Positions 17,254 through 25,976 of a stretch of DNA of 64,000 bases are shown here, piece by piece. The notes under the pieces are model-generated. The model saw nothing but the letters and a program-made list of their open reading frames with translations. It did no database searches and was not told the origin of the DNA. The stretch lies in assembly GCF_016862375.1 (NCBI RefSeq), contig NZ_BOMV01000083.1:1-64000 (forward strand). The letters run 5' to 3'. This stretch comes from Paractinoplanes rishiriensis. Its GTDB lineage: Bacteria; Actinomycetota; Actinomycetes; Mycobacteriales; Micromonosporaceae. Numbering within the stretch: position 1 is the stretch's first letter; each line of letters begins with the position of its first letter. A program made the position numbers and the translations under genes.

Positions 17254-17907
17254 TCAGGTGACGCGGTTGGTCTGGTAAGCCCACAGTGCCAGTTCGACGC
17301 GGTTGCGGGCCCCGAGTTTGGTCATGAGACCGGTGAGATGGAACTTGACCGTACTCATGCTGATGTGCAGGTCCCGCGCGATCTCGGCGTTGGTCCGGCC
17401 CCGGGCGACCCGGCACAGAACGTCTTCCTCCCGGTCGGTCAGGGCGTCGACCGGCTGGGCCGGTGTGGTGGCCGGGCCGCCGGTGGCGAAGGTGGCGAGC
17501 AGCCGGCCGGTGACGGCCGGGTCGATGAGCGCGTCACCCTGCACGGCGGCGTGGATCGCCTGGACCAGCTGGTCCGGTTCGGCGCCCTTGAGCAGGAAAC
17601 CGCGGGCGCCCGCCTGGAGAGCGCCGTAGATGTACTCGTCGGTGTCGAACGTGGTGATCACGACGACGGCGATCGGATCGGGGATGTCCGGTCCGGCGAG
17701 CAGACGCGTGGCCTCGATGCCGTCCAGGACGGGCATCCGGATGTCGAACAGGCACACGTCCGGGCGCAGGCGGCGGGCGAGCACGACGGCCGCACGCCCG
17801 TCGGCCGCCTGCCCGACCACCTCGATGCCAGCCTGGCCGTCGAGGATCGTCGACAGTCCCGCCCGGACGATGCCCTGGTCGTCGGCGATGAGGACACGGA
17901 TGGTCAT
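17254..17907 (-). CDS. NarL/LuxR-type response regulator
   Basis: 217 residues. The receiver domain has the acidic DD pair (IADDQGIVRAG), the phosphoacceptor Asp in CLFDIRMPVLDG and the conserved VVVITTFDTDEYIYGAL. The C-terminal LuxR helix-turn-helix is LTDREEDVLCRVARGRTNAE through HISMSTVKFHLTGLM. Its ATG overlaps the stop of the histidine kinase (ATGA), so the pair is translationally coupled. Regulated genes are not evident. Confidence 0.93.
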   Translation of the reverse strand: MTIRVLIADDQGIVRAGLSTILDGQAGIEVVGQAADGRAAVVLARRLRPDVCLFDIRMPVLDGIEATRLLAGPDIPDPIAVVVITTFDTDEYIYGALQAGARGFLLKGAEPDQLVQAIHAAVQGDALIDPAVTGRLLATFATGGPATTPAQPVDALTDREEDVLCRVARGRTNAEIARDLHISMSTVKFHLTGLMTKLGARNRVELALWAYQTNRVT

Positions 17908-19046
17908 GTCGCGGCGCCCCGGCGGGGAAGGACGGCCCGGACGATCCAGCCGCGGTCCGGATTCGGCCCGGCGTTGAGCGTGCCACCCAGGAGCGTGATC
18001 CGTTCGGTCATGCCGGCCAGACCGAATCCGGGCGGACCGGCGGCAGACGCGATGCGGGCGCCGTCGTCGCTGACCGTCAGCTGGACATCGGTGGCGCTGC
18101 CGGTCACCTCGACCCGGACTCGGGTCGCGTGCTGGGCGTGGCGCTGGGCATTCGTGATCGACTCCTGCGTCACGCGGTAGAGGGCACCCTCGACGGCCGG
18201 CGGAAGGTCGGTCAGGTCACCGCGCAGCTCGACACCGATGCGCAGCGCCTCGGTGCTGTCGGCGGCGAGACCTTCGATGTCGGCGATGCGACGCTGGGGA
18301 ACCAACGAGGGCTGCTGCCGGCGGTCGCGCAGTGCGCTGACCATCGCGCGCATCTCCGCCAGCGTCCGGGCTGCCTCACGGTTGATCGTCTCGAGTGCCT
18401 CCGTCGCTCCGCTCAGCGACGACGACCGGGCGAGGAACAAGCCTGCCTGCGCCTGGATCGCGATCGCCGAGACGTGGTGAGCCACGGTGTCGTGCAACTC
18501 CCGGGCCAGCTGTTCGCGTTCCTGCAGTTTGGCCTGCACGATCAGTTGTCCGCGGGCGATGGTCCGGTAGCGCACGGACGCCCCGAGGGCCGCGGCCAAC
18601 AGCACCATGGCGATCCCGGCGGTCGTCTCGGCCAGCCCGGGAAAGTCGACGCTGACGATGGCAGTCAGTGCCACCGCCGTGACCGCCATCCCGATGGCCA
18701 CCTCGCGGCCGGCCCGCCACCGCAGAAGCGCATAGAGCAATACGAGCACCACCCATCCGCTGTGCAGGTCCACCGGTTCGGTGCCCACCACGAACGCGGC
18801 GACGTCGAGGACCGCGAACCCTCCGAAGGCGTAAACCACCGCGGCCAGCGGATGGGCCCGCCGGACCAGGACCGCGAGCGCCAGCCCACATCCGAAGGCG
18901 ACGGCTGCCGGCCGCCAGACCAGGTCGCGGAAGGCCACATCGAACACGAGCACGGTCAGCACCAGCGCGGCGAGGGCCCAGTCGCGCCAGGTGTACGGCA
19001 GCGGGCGCCGCGCCGCGGCCCGCAACGTCGTCGCAGCGTTCGGCAC
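17904..19046 (-). CDS. Sensor histidine kinase (NarX/DesK-like, HisKA_3)
   Basis: About 380 residues. Five to six transmembrane segments occupy the first 170 residues with no large sensing domain, so the signal is probably membrane-borne. The dimerisation motif EREQLARELHDTVAHHVSAI carries the phosphorylated His, followed by the ATPase N box VTQESITNAQRHA and a G box GFGLAGMTERI. The D box reads SDDGARI. The frame stays open upstream to 19223, but that would overlap the divergent membrane-protein gene, so the GTG at 19046 is preferred. Coupled to the response regulator downstream. Confidence 0.88.
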   Translation of the reverse strand: MPNAATTLRAAARRPLPYTWRDWALAALVLTVLVFDVAFRDLVWRPAAVAFGCGLALAVLVRRAHPLAAVVYAFGGFAVLDVAAFVVGTEPVDLHSGWVVLVLLYALLRWRAGREVAIGMAVTAVALTAIVSVDFPGLAETTAGIAMVLLAAALGASVRYRTIARGQLIVQAKLQEREQLARELHDTVAHHVSAIAIQAQAGLFLARSSSLSGATEALETINREAARTLAEMRAMVSALRDRRQQPSLVPQRRIADIEGLAADSTEALRIGVELRGDLTDLPPAVEGALYRVTQESITNAQRHAQHATRVRVEVTGSATDVQLTVSDDGARIASAAGPPGFGLAGMTERITLLGGTLNAGPNPDRGWIVRAVLPRRGAAT

Positions 19047-19214
19047 GACTGCCACAGTAGCGATCCGGCGTTCGCCACGACCCCGTCGCGCGACCAGTCG
19101 CCACCCTGGCCGATGGGCCAGGGAAACGTCGGCCAGAGGACTCGGGCGCCCCGCCGCCGACCCGGCCGAGACTGAGGACCGACCAACGGTACGGGCTACC
19201 AGGAGGAGCCGAGC

Positions 19215-19637
19215 ATGAAGCAAACGAGCGACCTTGTTGACAATGCGGTCGACGTCAAGGTCGTGCTGTCCGGCCTATGGGTCACCACGCTGTTCGTGTT
19301 CGCCTACGTCGACATCTTCGGCTTCTACCGCGCTGATGTGATCGATGGAGTGCTCGCCGGCGAGGTGTCCGGCACCGGATTCCCGATCGACCAGACGTTC
19401 CTGATCCTCACGACGCTGTACATCGTGGTCGCGGCGTTGATGGTGGTGGTCTCCCTGCTCGCCAGGGCACGGGTCAACCGGATCGCCAACATCGTCGTCA
19501 GCCTGCTCTACGTGGTCACCGCTTCGGCCACGCTCATCGGTGAGAGCTGGGTCTACTACATCGTCGGGACCCTGATCGAGGTAGCGCTCCTGCTGGTCAT
19601 CACCCGGATCGCCTGGGTGTGGCCGAAAAGAACCTGA
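19215..19637 (+). CDS. DUF6326-type four-helix membrane protein
   Basis: 140 residues with four transmembrane helices (near 18-40, 58-80, 88-106 and 112-132) and the opening DVKVVLSGLWVTTLFVFAYVD, which I associate with DUF6326. A strong ribosome site (AGGAGGAG) precedes the ATG. Function unknown. It is divergent from the histidine kinase, whose missing sensor domain makes this membrane protein a possible signalling partner, although nothing proves that. Confidence 0.75.
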   Translation: MKQTSDLVDNAVDVKVVLSGLWVTTLFVFAYVDIFGFYRADVIDGVLAGEVSGTGFPIDQTFLILTTLYIVVAALMVVVSLLARARVNRIANIVVSLLYVVTASATLIGESWVYYIVGTLIEVALLLVITRIAWVWPKRT

Positions 19638-19638
19638 G

Positions 19639-20238
19639 CTACTGCTCTTCCCACTGCTTCTTGGTGATCTCGTACCGCACACCGCCGTGCTCGGAACCCT
19701 CGACCATCAGCATGTCTGGAGGAGTGTCGAGGGTGCCGGCCATCGTCATCCCGAGCTTTTTCATCACCTTCTGGGAACGGTCGTTCATGGACATCGTCTC
19801 GGCCCAGACCAGGCGCACGCCAAGCTCCGTGAACGCTTTGCTCAGCACCGCCCTCGAGCCCTCGGTGGCGTACCCCTTGCCCCACTCCGCCTGGCGCAGC
19901 CGGTAGCCGAGTTCGACCTCGTCCAGCGGGCCTCCCCGTTCGGGACGCAGGAGGAACCAGCCGACGAACGCACCGCGGTCCTTGTCCTGTGCTGCGAAGA
20001 GCCCGAAGTCACCGCCCCACCTCTCGTAGCCGGCGAGGATGTTCGGCAGGATGCGCTGGTGGACGTCCTCCGGTGCGGTGGGCTCACCGCCGGACAGGTA
20101 GCGCATGACCGCCGGGTCGCTGTCCAGTTCGATCAACAGGTCAGCGTCGTCGCTGGTGAAGCGGCGCAGGGTCAGGCGTTCGGTGTCCAGGTAAGCGTTC
20201 ACGAGCGCATCCTGGTCCACCCGGGCGGGAAAGGCCAC
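19639..20238 (-). CDS. GNAT-family N-acetyltransferase (RimJ/RimL-like)
   Basis: 199 residues: LDTERLTLRRFTSDDADLLI at the start, GAFVGWFLLRPE, LGYRLRQAEWGKGYATEGSR (the acetyl-CoA binding region) and the late MNDRSQKVMKKLGMT. This is the GNAT fold used for ribosomal-protein N-termini or small molecules. The first 13 residues are unlike the family, so the GTG at 20202 is an alternative start. The stop lies 1 base from the convergent DUF6326 stop. Confidence 0.87.
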   Translation of the reverse strand: MAFPARVDQDALVNAYLDTERLTLRRFTSDDADLLIELDSDPAVMRYLSGGEPTAPEDVHQRILPNILAGYERWGGDFGLFAAQDKDRGAFVGWFLLRPERGGPLDEVELGYRLRQAEWGKGYATEGSRAVLSKAFTELGVRLVWAETMSMNDRSQKVMKKLGMTMAGTLDTPPDMLMVEGSEHGGVRYEITKKQWEEQ

Positions 20239-20361
20239 CGCTTTAACGGCCTGCTGCCCTCGTCGCGGCCGGTCTCGCCTGCGCTGTACCGCGCGGGCGT
20301 CCGGATTCGTGCGGACTCCGCCCGAGCCGCGAAGCGCCGCCCGACACTCATGAAATCGCAG

Positions 20362-20394
20362 CGCTCCGGCAATACACGGGGATGTGCCGGAGCG
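20362..20394 (+). promoter_or_regulatory. Strong hairpin just upstream of the protease ribosome site
   Basis: CGCTCCGGCA at 20362-20371 and TGCCGGAGCG at 20385-20394 form a perfect 10-pair stem with a 13-base loop. It ends 8 bases before the GAGGAGG ribosome site of the secreted protease. In the leader RNA it could limit translation or protect the 5' end. It lacks a T-tract, so it is a poor terminator for the upstream gene. Confidence 0.5.
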
Positions 20395-20415
20395 ATCGCC
20401 CCAGAGGAGGCTCAG

Positions 20416-21282
20416 GTGATATCAGCTACCAGAAAGGTGCGGCCCGGCCGACGATTCGGCAGCCGTCAGCTTGTCACAGGTCTGCTCGTCGCCGCGGCGT
20501 GCATCGTCGTTCCGGCGGCACCGGCCAACGCCGTCGCCTACAACTATTACGCGGGCCACCCGGCGAACCCTTTGCCCGCGACGTGCACGGGCGGGTACGC
20601 CGTCGCCGGCGCGTCCGGTGTCTTCGTTGTCACGGCCGGTCATTGCGCGACCAACGCCGGTGGCGCCGGCGTCACCGGCCGGCGGATCTCCGGCACGGAC
20701 GAGCAGTTCGGCACGGTCATTCGCAACGACTGGATCGGTGACTTCTACACGACCAACTCGTTCGACGGCGCGTTGATCCGGCTCGATCCCGACGACACTG
20801 CTTACCAGATTGTGGAGGATCCGATCACCCACACCCGGCCAGGCAACGGCCGGGTCCGTGGCTGGTACGCGAACTCCGCCCTGTACGCCGGGATGCGGAT
20901 CGGCAAGATGGGGATCACGACCGGCTGGCGCGAGGGCACCATCACCGAGTGGCGCGACGTCGTGTATCCCAACGGCTGGCGCTTCTACACGTTGTGCAGC
21001 ACCGCCGACAGCCGGCCCGGCGACAGCGGTGGCCCGGTTTGGCGCAACGATGGCAACGGCCTGATGGCGATCGGTATCTCCATCGGCGGCAATTGGGGGA
21101 CCGCCTGTTTCATCCCGATCCAGAACGTGCTCAACCGCTTCGGAGCGACCCTACCCGTCTTCACCAGCTTGGCGGCTGGCGCACGCCCCAACCTCGATGT
21201 TGACGCCGCGCGGGTGGTGACCGAACGATCAGGCCCACCGATCCCCTACAACCCGGAACCGTTGGTGCTTGACTCCTGGTAG
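20416..21282 (+). CDS. Secreted trypsin-like serine protease (S1)
   Basis: 288 residues. The GTG start follows a near-perfect GAGGAGG. A Tat-like or Sec signal (RRFGSRQLVTGLLVAAACIV) ends at ANA before VAYNYY. Catalytic residues are in order: His in TAGHC, Asp in SFDGALIRLD and Ser in the classic GDSGGP. Two cysteine pairs appear around these motifs. It resembles streptogrisin-type or other alpha-lytic-like enzymes without a long propeptide, so it may fold unaided. The last 30 residues are a loose Pro-rich tail. A longer frame begins at 20350 but lacks the ribosome site. Confidence 0.87.
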   Translation: MISATRKVRPGRRFGSRQLVTGLLVAAACIVVPAAPANAVAYNYYAGHPANPLPATCTGGYAVAGASGVFVVTAGHCATNAGGAGVTGRRISGTDEQFGTVIRNDWIGDFYTTNSFDGALIRLDPDDTAYQIVEDPITHTRPGNGRVRGWYANSALYAGMRIGKMGITTGWREGTITEWRDVVYPNGWRFYTLCSTADSRPGDSGGPVWRNDGNGLMAIGISIGGNWGTACFIPIQNVLNRFGATLPVFTSLAAGARPNLDVDAARVVTERSGPPIPYNPEPLVLDSW

Positions 21283-21377
21283 GTATCCGGCAGATTGGCG
21301 TTTGCCCATCGCTCAGAACGTCGATTCCCGGCCGGGAACTGGACCGCTACCCTTTTGACGTCGTCGAGAGGAGCCGG

Positions 21378-23967
21378 GTGGTGGGCGAGGAGCACAGCTT
21401 CCAGATCCAACTGGAAGGTCTTATTCAGCTTCTGGCCCAGAATCTGTACGCGGATCCCGACGTGTTCCTGCGCGAGATGATCCAGAACGCGCATGATTCG
21501 ATCAAGCGCCGGGCCGAGGTGGCACGGGAACGTCTGGAAGCCGAGCTGCCCGCCCCGCGGATTCAGGTGGCGATCAACCGTCCAGCTCGCATGGTGGAGA
21601 TACTCGACAACGGATCCGGGATGACCCGCGATGAGATCGATGGTTACCTTTCGACGATCGGCCGTTCGGGAACTGACGAGCTTCGGCAGCGCATTCGGGA
21701 GGCGGACCGCGGTCGTACGGTTGATCTGATCGGGCAGTTCGGCATCGGCTTGCTCAGCGCATTCATCGTCGCGGAGCGGGTGGTCCTGGTCACCAAGGCG
21801 TCCGGCATTGCGGTGGGAGAGCCGGGGTGGGCAGCGATATGTTGTCGAGCCGGCCGAGCGCCAGCTCGTGGGTACGACCGTCACGTTGCACATCGGGCCT
21901 GCTCACACCCGCTATCTGGACCGCGACCGGCTCCGGGCGATCATCCGCACCTACGCCGACTTCATCGGCGTGCCCGTCTATCTTGACGACGATGCGGAGC
22001 CGGCGAACGCGGTGACTCCCCCGTGGCATCGTGGCTACGTCTCCGAACGGGAACGCCGAGCCGCGTACACCGACTTCTGGCAGCGGAAATTCACTCAGGA
22101 GAGCTCTCTGCACGTCTTCGCCGTCGACGAGCCCGTCGAGTGGGACGATATCGCCCAGGCCGACGGGAAAGGGCGCGGCCGGGTGCGCGGCGTCCTGGCG
22201 GTGACCGATCGAAGGTCGGACTTCAACGCTCGCGGTGTGGTGGATCTGTACGTGCATCGGATGTTCGTCAATGCCGGCAACCGCGACGTGCTGCCGCCCT
22301 GGGCGAAGTTCGTCCAGGGCGTCATCGAATGCAACGACCTGACGCCCAACGCCGCACGGGACAACGTGGTACGCAACACCGCCCTGACCGCCGTACAGCA
22401 GGCTCTCGGCTGGTTGATCGTGCGGGAGCTGAGCGACCTTTCCAGCCGCGATCACCAGCGGTTCGTGGAGATCATGCGGTGGCACTCATACGACGTGCTG
22501 GCGATGTCGGTGCAGGACGAGTACGAGGATTTCTTCCGAGCCGTCGCCGATCTGATACCGCTGGAAAGCGACCCGGAACCGATCACGGTCGCGGAGTATC
22601 TCAAGACTGCGCCGGTCCGCACCGATCACTCCCAGGTGGTCTTCTACATCACCGAACCCGGTTCGGCGAACCAGTACTTCCTGCTGGCCCGGGCGCGCAG
22701 TATGCGCGTATTCAACTGCGCAGAGCCGTTCGCCGAGCGGTTCCTGCGGCGGTACGCCGAGACCTGGCCGGAACGGGTGCACCTGAGCCGCCTTGACGTC
22801 GCGGGTTCCGAGACGATTTTCGAGCCGCTGCGCAGCGACGAACGGGATCGGTTCGCCCAGCTTGAGACGGCGTACAACGTCTTGTTCCCGGAGCTGCGGG
22901 CCCTGCCGCGGATCAGTCGCTTCCGGCCGGTCATGATCCCCGCCGTGCTCACCGAAACCCGGGAAACGAGGACGCGTCGCGAAATGGAGGATGTGACGCA
23001 GGACCTGGCGCTGCCCACCTTCATCCGGGACCTGGTAAAAGACTTCCTCAGCGTTGAGAAAGAGCCGCTGACCCTGCACCTGAACGCCGACAACCCCGCT
23101 GTTCAACGACTTGCCGACCGGCTCGATCTGCGCGATGAGGTCAGCCAGAACGCACTGGTCGCCCTCCACCACAACGCGTTGATGCTGCTGGCCAGAACCT
23201 TGCGGGTCCAGGACGTACAGCTCATGTTCGTGCATTTCAACCAGGTCATCGAGCTGATGCTTGCGCTCGACGCCGAGCGTGCCGACCTGCAACGCGCGCT
23301 CGACGCCCGGCACAGCGAGATCGTCGAGCTACGGACTTCGCGGACCGACCGGGAGGAAATCCTGGATCCGTACGTCTCCTGCTTTGTGGCAATGCCTTTC
23401 GGGGATCCCCGCGCGGAAGAGATCTACGAGGCCGTGCGCGATGTTCTGGAGGTTCGCCCGTATTACTGGGCAGTGGTCCGGGCCGATGACACCGTTGAGC
23501 AGCCGGGCCTATGGGGAAACCTCAAGGCGAAACTGCTGCGAGCGCATTGCTATGTCGCCGTCTTCACCCGGGAACTCAATCCCAACGTGATGATCGAGGT
23601 CGGCCGCATGGAGGCGCTCGAACGACCAGTCGTGCTGCTCCGGGACGCGGCCGCACCCGAGCTGCCAGCCGATCTCAGCGGCCGCCTCTACGCCGAACTT
23701 TCCGGCACCCGCGAGACGCTCATCCAGGAGATCCGGGAGGCTTTCGCCCGTCAGGAACCGTTCCAAGCCCTCGCCGGCGAGCGATACCTGAGTGAGACGG
23801 TGCTGCGCCGGGAGGCCAACCTCAACGAGGAGGTGAGCCGCGAAATCAGTCGCCTGTACCGCACCTGGAGCGCCTTCCTCCAGGCTGATCCCCACGAGGT
23901 CGCGCGCCGGATCAACGTCCGGCCCAGACTCATCGAGGCCGCCCAGGAAGCGCTGACGGAGCCGTGA
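21378..23967 (+). CDS. HSP90-family ATPase fused to NDT/TIR-like domain (one apparent frameshift)
   Basis: Two frames, 21378-21806 and 21808-23967, together encode about 862 residues if one base near 21807 is skipped. The N-terminal part is a clear HSP90 ATPase: LREMIQNAHDSI with Glu33 and Asn37, ILDNGSGMT with Asp77, TIGRSGT, and IGQFGIGLLSAFIVAERV. The second part holds the middle domain (FVNAGNRDVLPPWAKF, NDLTPNAARDNVV) and an HtpG-like C-terminal domain (LTLHLNADNPAVQRL). The protein then adds a domain not found in HtpG: CFVAMPFGDP ... AHCYVAVFTRELNPNVMIEVG, the nucleoside deoxyribosyltransferase/TIR-like fold with its conserved Glu. HtpG alone is about 630 residues. The stop overlaps the next gene's GTG (GTGA). 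The frame break may be a true mutation, a sequencing error or recoding. Confidence 0.8.
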
Positions 23968-25526
23968 CCGAGCCGGCCGTTCGCGCGATCGAGACGCTGA
24001 TCGAACACGCCCGTGATCTTTTCCACGAGGGGCGGCACCGGCCGGCCGCCGAAGCGGCGGCGCGGGCAGCGCAGGCCGCCGACCAGATCGAGAATCCGGC
24101 ACTGCTGGTGCGCGCGCTGGAGACCGAGGCAAACGTTCTGCGCATGCAGGGCGAGCACGGGGCAGCACTCACGCGCTACACCCGAGTCCTGGCAGTGGCC
24201 GAGGACACCGGCACCCGGATCCGGCTGGAGCAGCCGGCCGCCCTGATGGCGGTGGCCGGGGCATTCTTGGGCTGGGTGACGTGCGCACGGTCTGTTCGCG
24301 GTATCCAGACCCGGCAGCTCCTGGACGTGCTGGAAGCCGGGGAGCGATATCTCCATCCGATCGGACGCACCCCGTGGCGTGCCGCGCTGCTGCTCCAGCG
24401 GGCATCCATCCACGACGAGCTCGGTGACTTCGACACCGCCGTCGCCCTCGGCGAAGAGGCGCTCGCGGCTCACGAGCCCGGCCCCGGCGGGTACAGCCTG
24501 GCCGGCCACCGCCGGGTGCTGGGCCAACTGCTGCGCCGCGCCGGGCGACCGGAAGAGGCAGAGCCGTTGTACCAGGCGGCTCTGGAAGACCACGGGGCGC
24601 TCCCGGACGACCGGGTCGCCGCACTGGAAGGCCTGGCCAGGTGCGCCCTTGACCGTGGTGACGCCATCGCTGCGCAACGACATGCCGCCGCGGCGCTGGA
24701 GGAGGCCGAACCATTCGGTGACGAGTACGTGCGTACGCCGCTGTCCGCGCTCGTCCAGGCGCACCAGGACGCCGGTGACCTTGACGCTGCTGCGCCTGCT
24801 GCCGCGCGATACCTCGATGTGGCCCGCCGGCTTGGCAGTTACGCCGTGCTGTTCAGCGCCATCCGATCGGTGGTCACCGTGGCACTCGACCGCGGTCAAA
24901 TCGACAACGTCGCGCAACTGCTCAGCGAAATGGCGGAGCACGCCGCCGTTCTTGACCGGAACTCCGATGATTCTTTCCACGCCGAGCAGGTGGTGCGGTA
25001 CAGCCAGCGGTTCGACAGTCTCCGAGCCGCCGGCCAGATCCAGGCTCTGGGTGTTCCTGCCCTGACCCACCTGAGTCCCGACCTGCCCGATCGGCCCGGA
25101 CCGGCAACCGCGACCCGCCCTCCGGGCCGGACGATGACGGTTGTCGGTGTCCGGGTTGAGCAGCCGTCAGACGAGCCGATCGTCCTGCTGAAGGAGACAG
25201 ACGGCAACACGTACCTCCCGATACGGATCGGCGCCACCGAAGCCGCCGCCATCTCCCACGCTCAGCAGGGAACAACGGATGCGGTGTCGCGGACGCACGA
25301 CCTGCTCTGCGATGTGCTCACGGCAGCCGGCTTACGCCTCGAGATGGCGACCATCGACCACATCGAAGAGAACGCCTTCATTGCTTCCATCACCGTCAAC
25401 GGAAAGCAGATCGACTCGCGCCCCTCGGACGCGATCGTTCTCACCCTCAAGACGGGCGCACCGCTGATCGTTGCGCAGGACGTCCTCGATACGTGTGGCC
25501 TGTCGATCCCCGACGAGGAACCCTGA
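23964..25526 (+). CDS. TPR-repeat protein with C-terminal bifunctional nuclease (DUF151) domain
   Basis: 520 residues. Residues 1-355 are tetratricopeptide-like helical repeats (HEGRHRPAAEAAARAAQAAD, GDFDTAVALGEEALAAHEPG, RRAGRPEEAEPLYQAALEDH). After a Pro-rich linker, residues 391-515 are a BFN/DUF151 domain: MTVVGVRVEQPS, NTYLPIRIGATEAAAI, RTHDLLCDVL and SRPSDAIVLTLKTGAP, all family signatures. BFN domains have been reported to cut RNA and DNA. The GTG start overlaps the HSP90-like gene's stop, so the two proteins are made together. TPR repeats commonly dock HSP90 proteins, suggesting that the chaperone may hold or release the nuclease. This is inference from domain order. Confidence 0.85.
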   Translation: MTEPAVRAIETLIEHARDLFHEGRHRPAAEAAARAAQAADQIENPALLVRALETEANVLRMQGEHGAALTRYTRVLAVAEDTGTRIRLEQPAALMAVAGAFLGWVTCARSVRGIQTRQLLDVLEAGERYLHPIGRTPWRAALLLQRASIHDELGDFDTAVALGEEALAAHEPGPGGYSLAGHRRVLGQLLRRAGRPEEAEPLYQAALEDHGALPDDRVAALEGLARCALDRGDAIAAQRHAAAALEEAEPFGDEYVRTPLSALVQAHQDAGDLDAAAPAAARYLDVARRLGSYAVLFSAIRSVVTVALDRGQIDNVAQLLSEMAEHAAVLDRNSDDSFHAEQVVRYSQRFDSLRAAGQIQALGVPALTHLSPDLPDRPGPATATRPPGRTMTVVGVRVEQPSDEPIVLLKETDGNTYLPIRIGATEAAAISHAQQGTTDAVSRTHDLLCDVLTAAGLRLEMATIDHIEENAFIASITVNGKQIDSRPSDAIVLTLKTGAPLIVAQDVLDTCGLSIPDEEP

Positions 25527-25544
25527 ACCCTCGGGCCGATGTCG

Positions 25545-25976
25545 CTAGCAGCCGCTCTCCAGGGCCTCCCGCACCGCGTACCAGATCCGGAAGGTTTTTG
25601 CTTCGCTGGCGGACTTGTACAGAAGCACCTGGACTCCTCGGTGCACTCCCCTGAGGACATAAACGGTGTCGTCTCGGCGTAGCACAAACGGGATGAAGGT
25701 GGCCAGGAAAAGCCCACCGGCGACGGCGATCCCACCGAGGCCGATCCACCAGTTCTTCTCCAGGATGCCGAACGTGGTGCCCAGACAGCCCAGCACGCCG
25801 GTTACGGCGGCTATGCCGAAGTAGATTGTGGCGGTGGAATAGAAATCGGATTCCGTGGAGATGTGCAGCTGATCCGGGTCGAGGTCACCCAGGGCGAAGC
25901 TCGGCCCGGAAGGTGGATTCACCGTGAGGGAGGCATCGGTGACGACCGCGTCGGGTCCGGAGTAATAGGTCCGCAT
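25545..25976 (-). CDS. DUF6232-type two-helix membrane protein
   Basis: 143 residues. A short N-terminal beta-rich part (MRTYYSGPDAVVTDASLTV) precedes two transmembrane helices (IYFGIAAVTGVLGCLGTTFG and WWIGLGGIAVAGGLFLATFI) and a C-terminal strand-rich part ending FRIWYAVREAL, the layout I know as DUF6232. Function unknown. The ATG overlaps the preceding gene's stop as TGATG, so translation is coupled. It converges on the TPR-nuclease gene with only 18 bases between stops. Confidence 0.72.
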   Translation of the reverse strand: MRTYYSGPDAVVTDASLTVNPPSGPSFALGDLDPDQLHISTESDFYSTATIYFGIAAVTGVLGCLGTTFGILEKNWWIGLGGIAVAGGLFLATFIPFVLRRDDTVYVLRGVHRGVQVLLYKSASEAKTFRIWYAVREALESGC

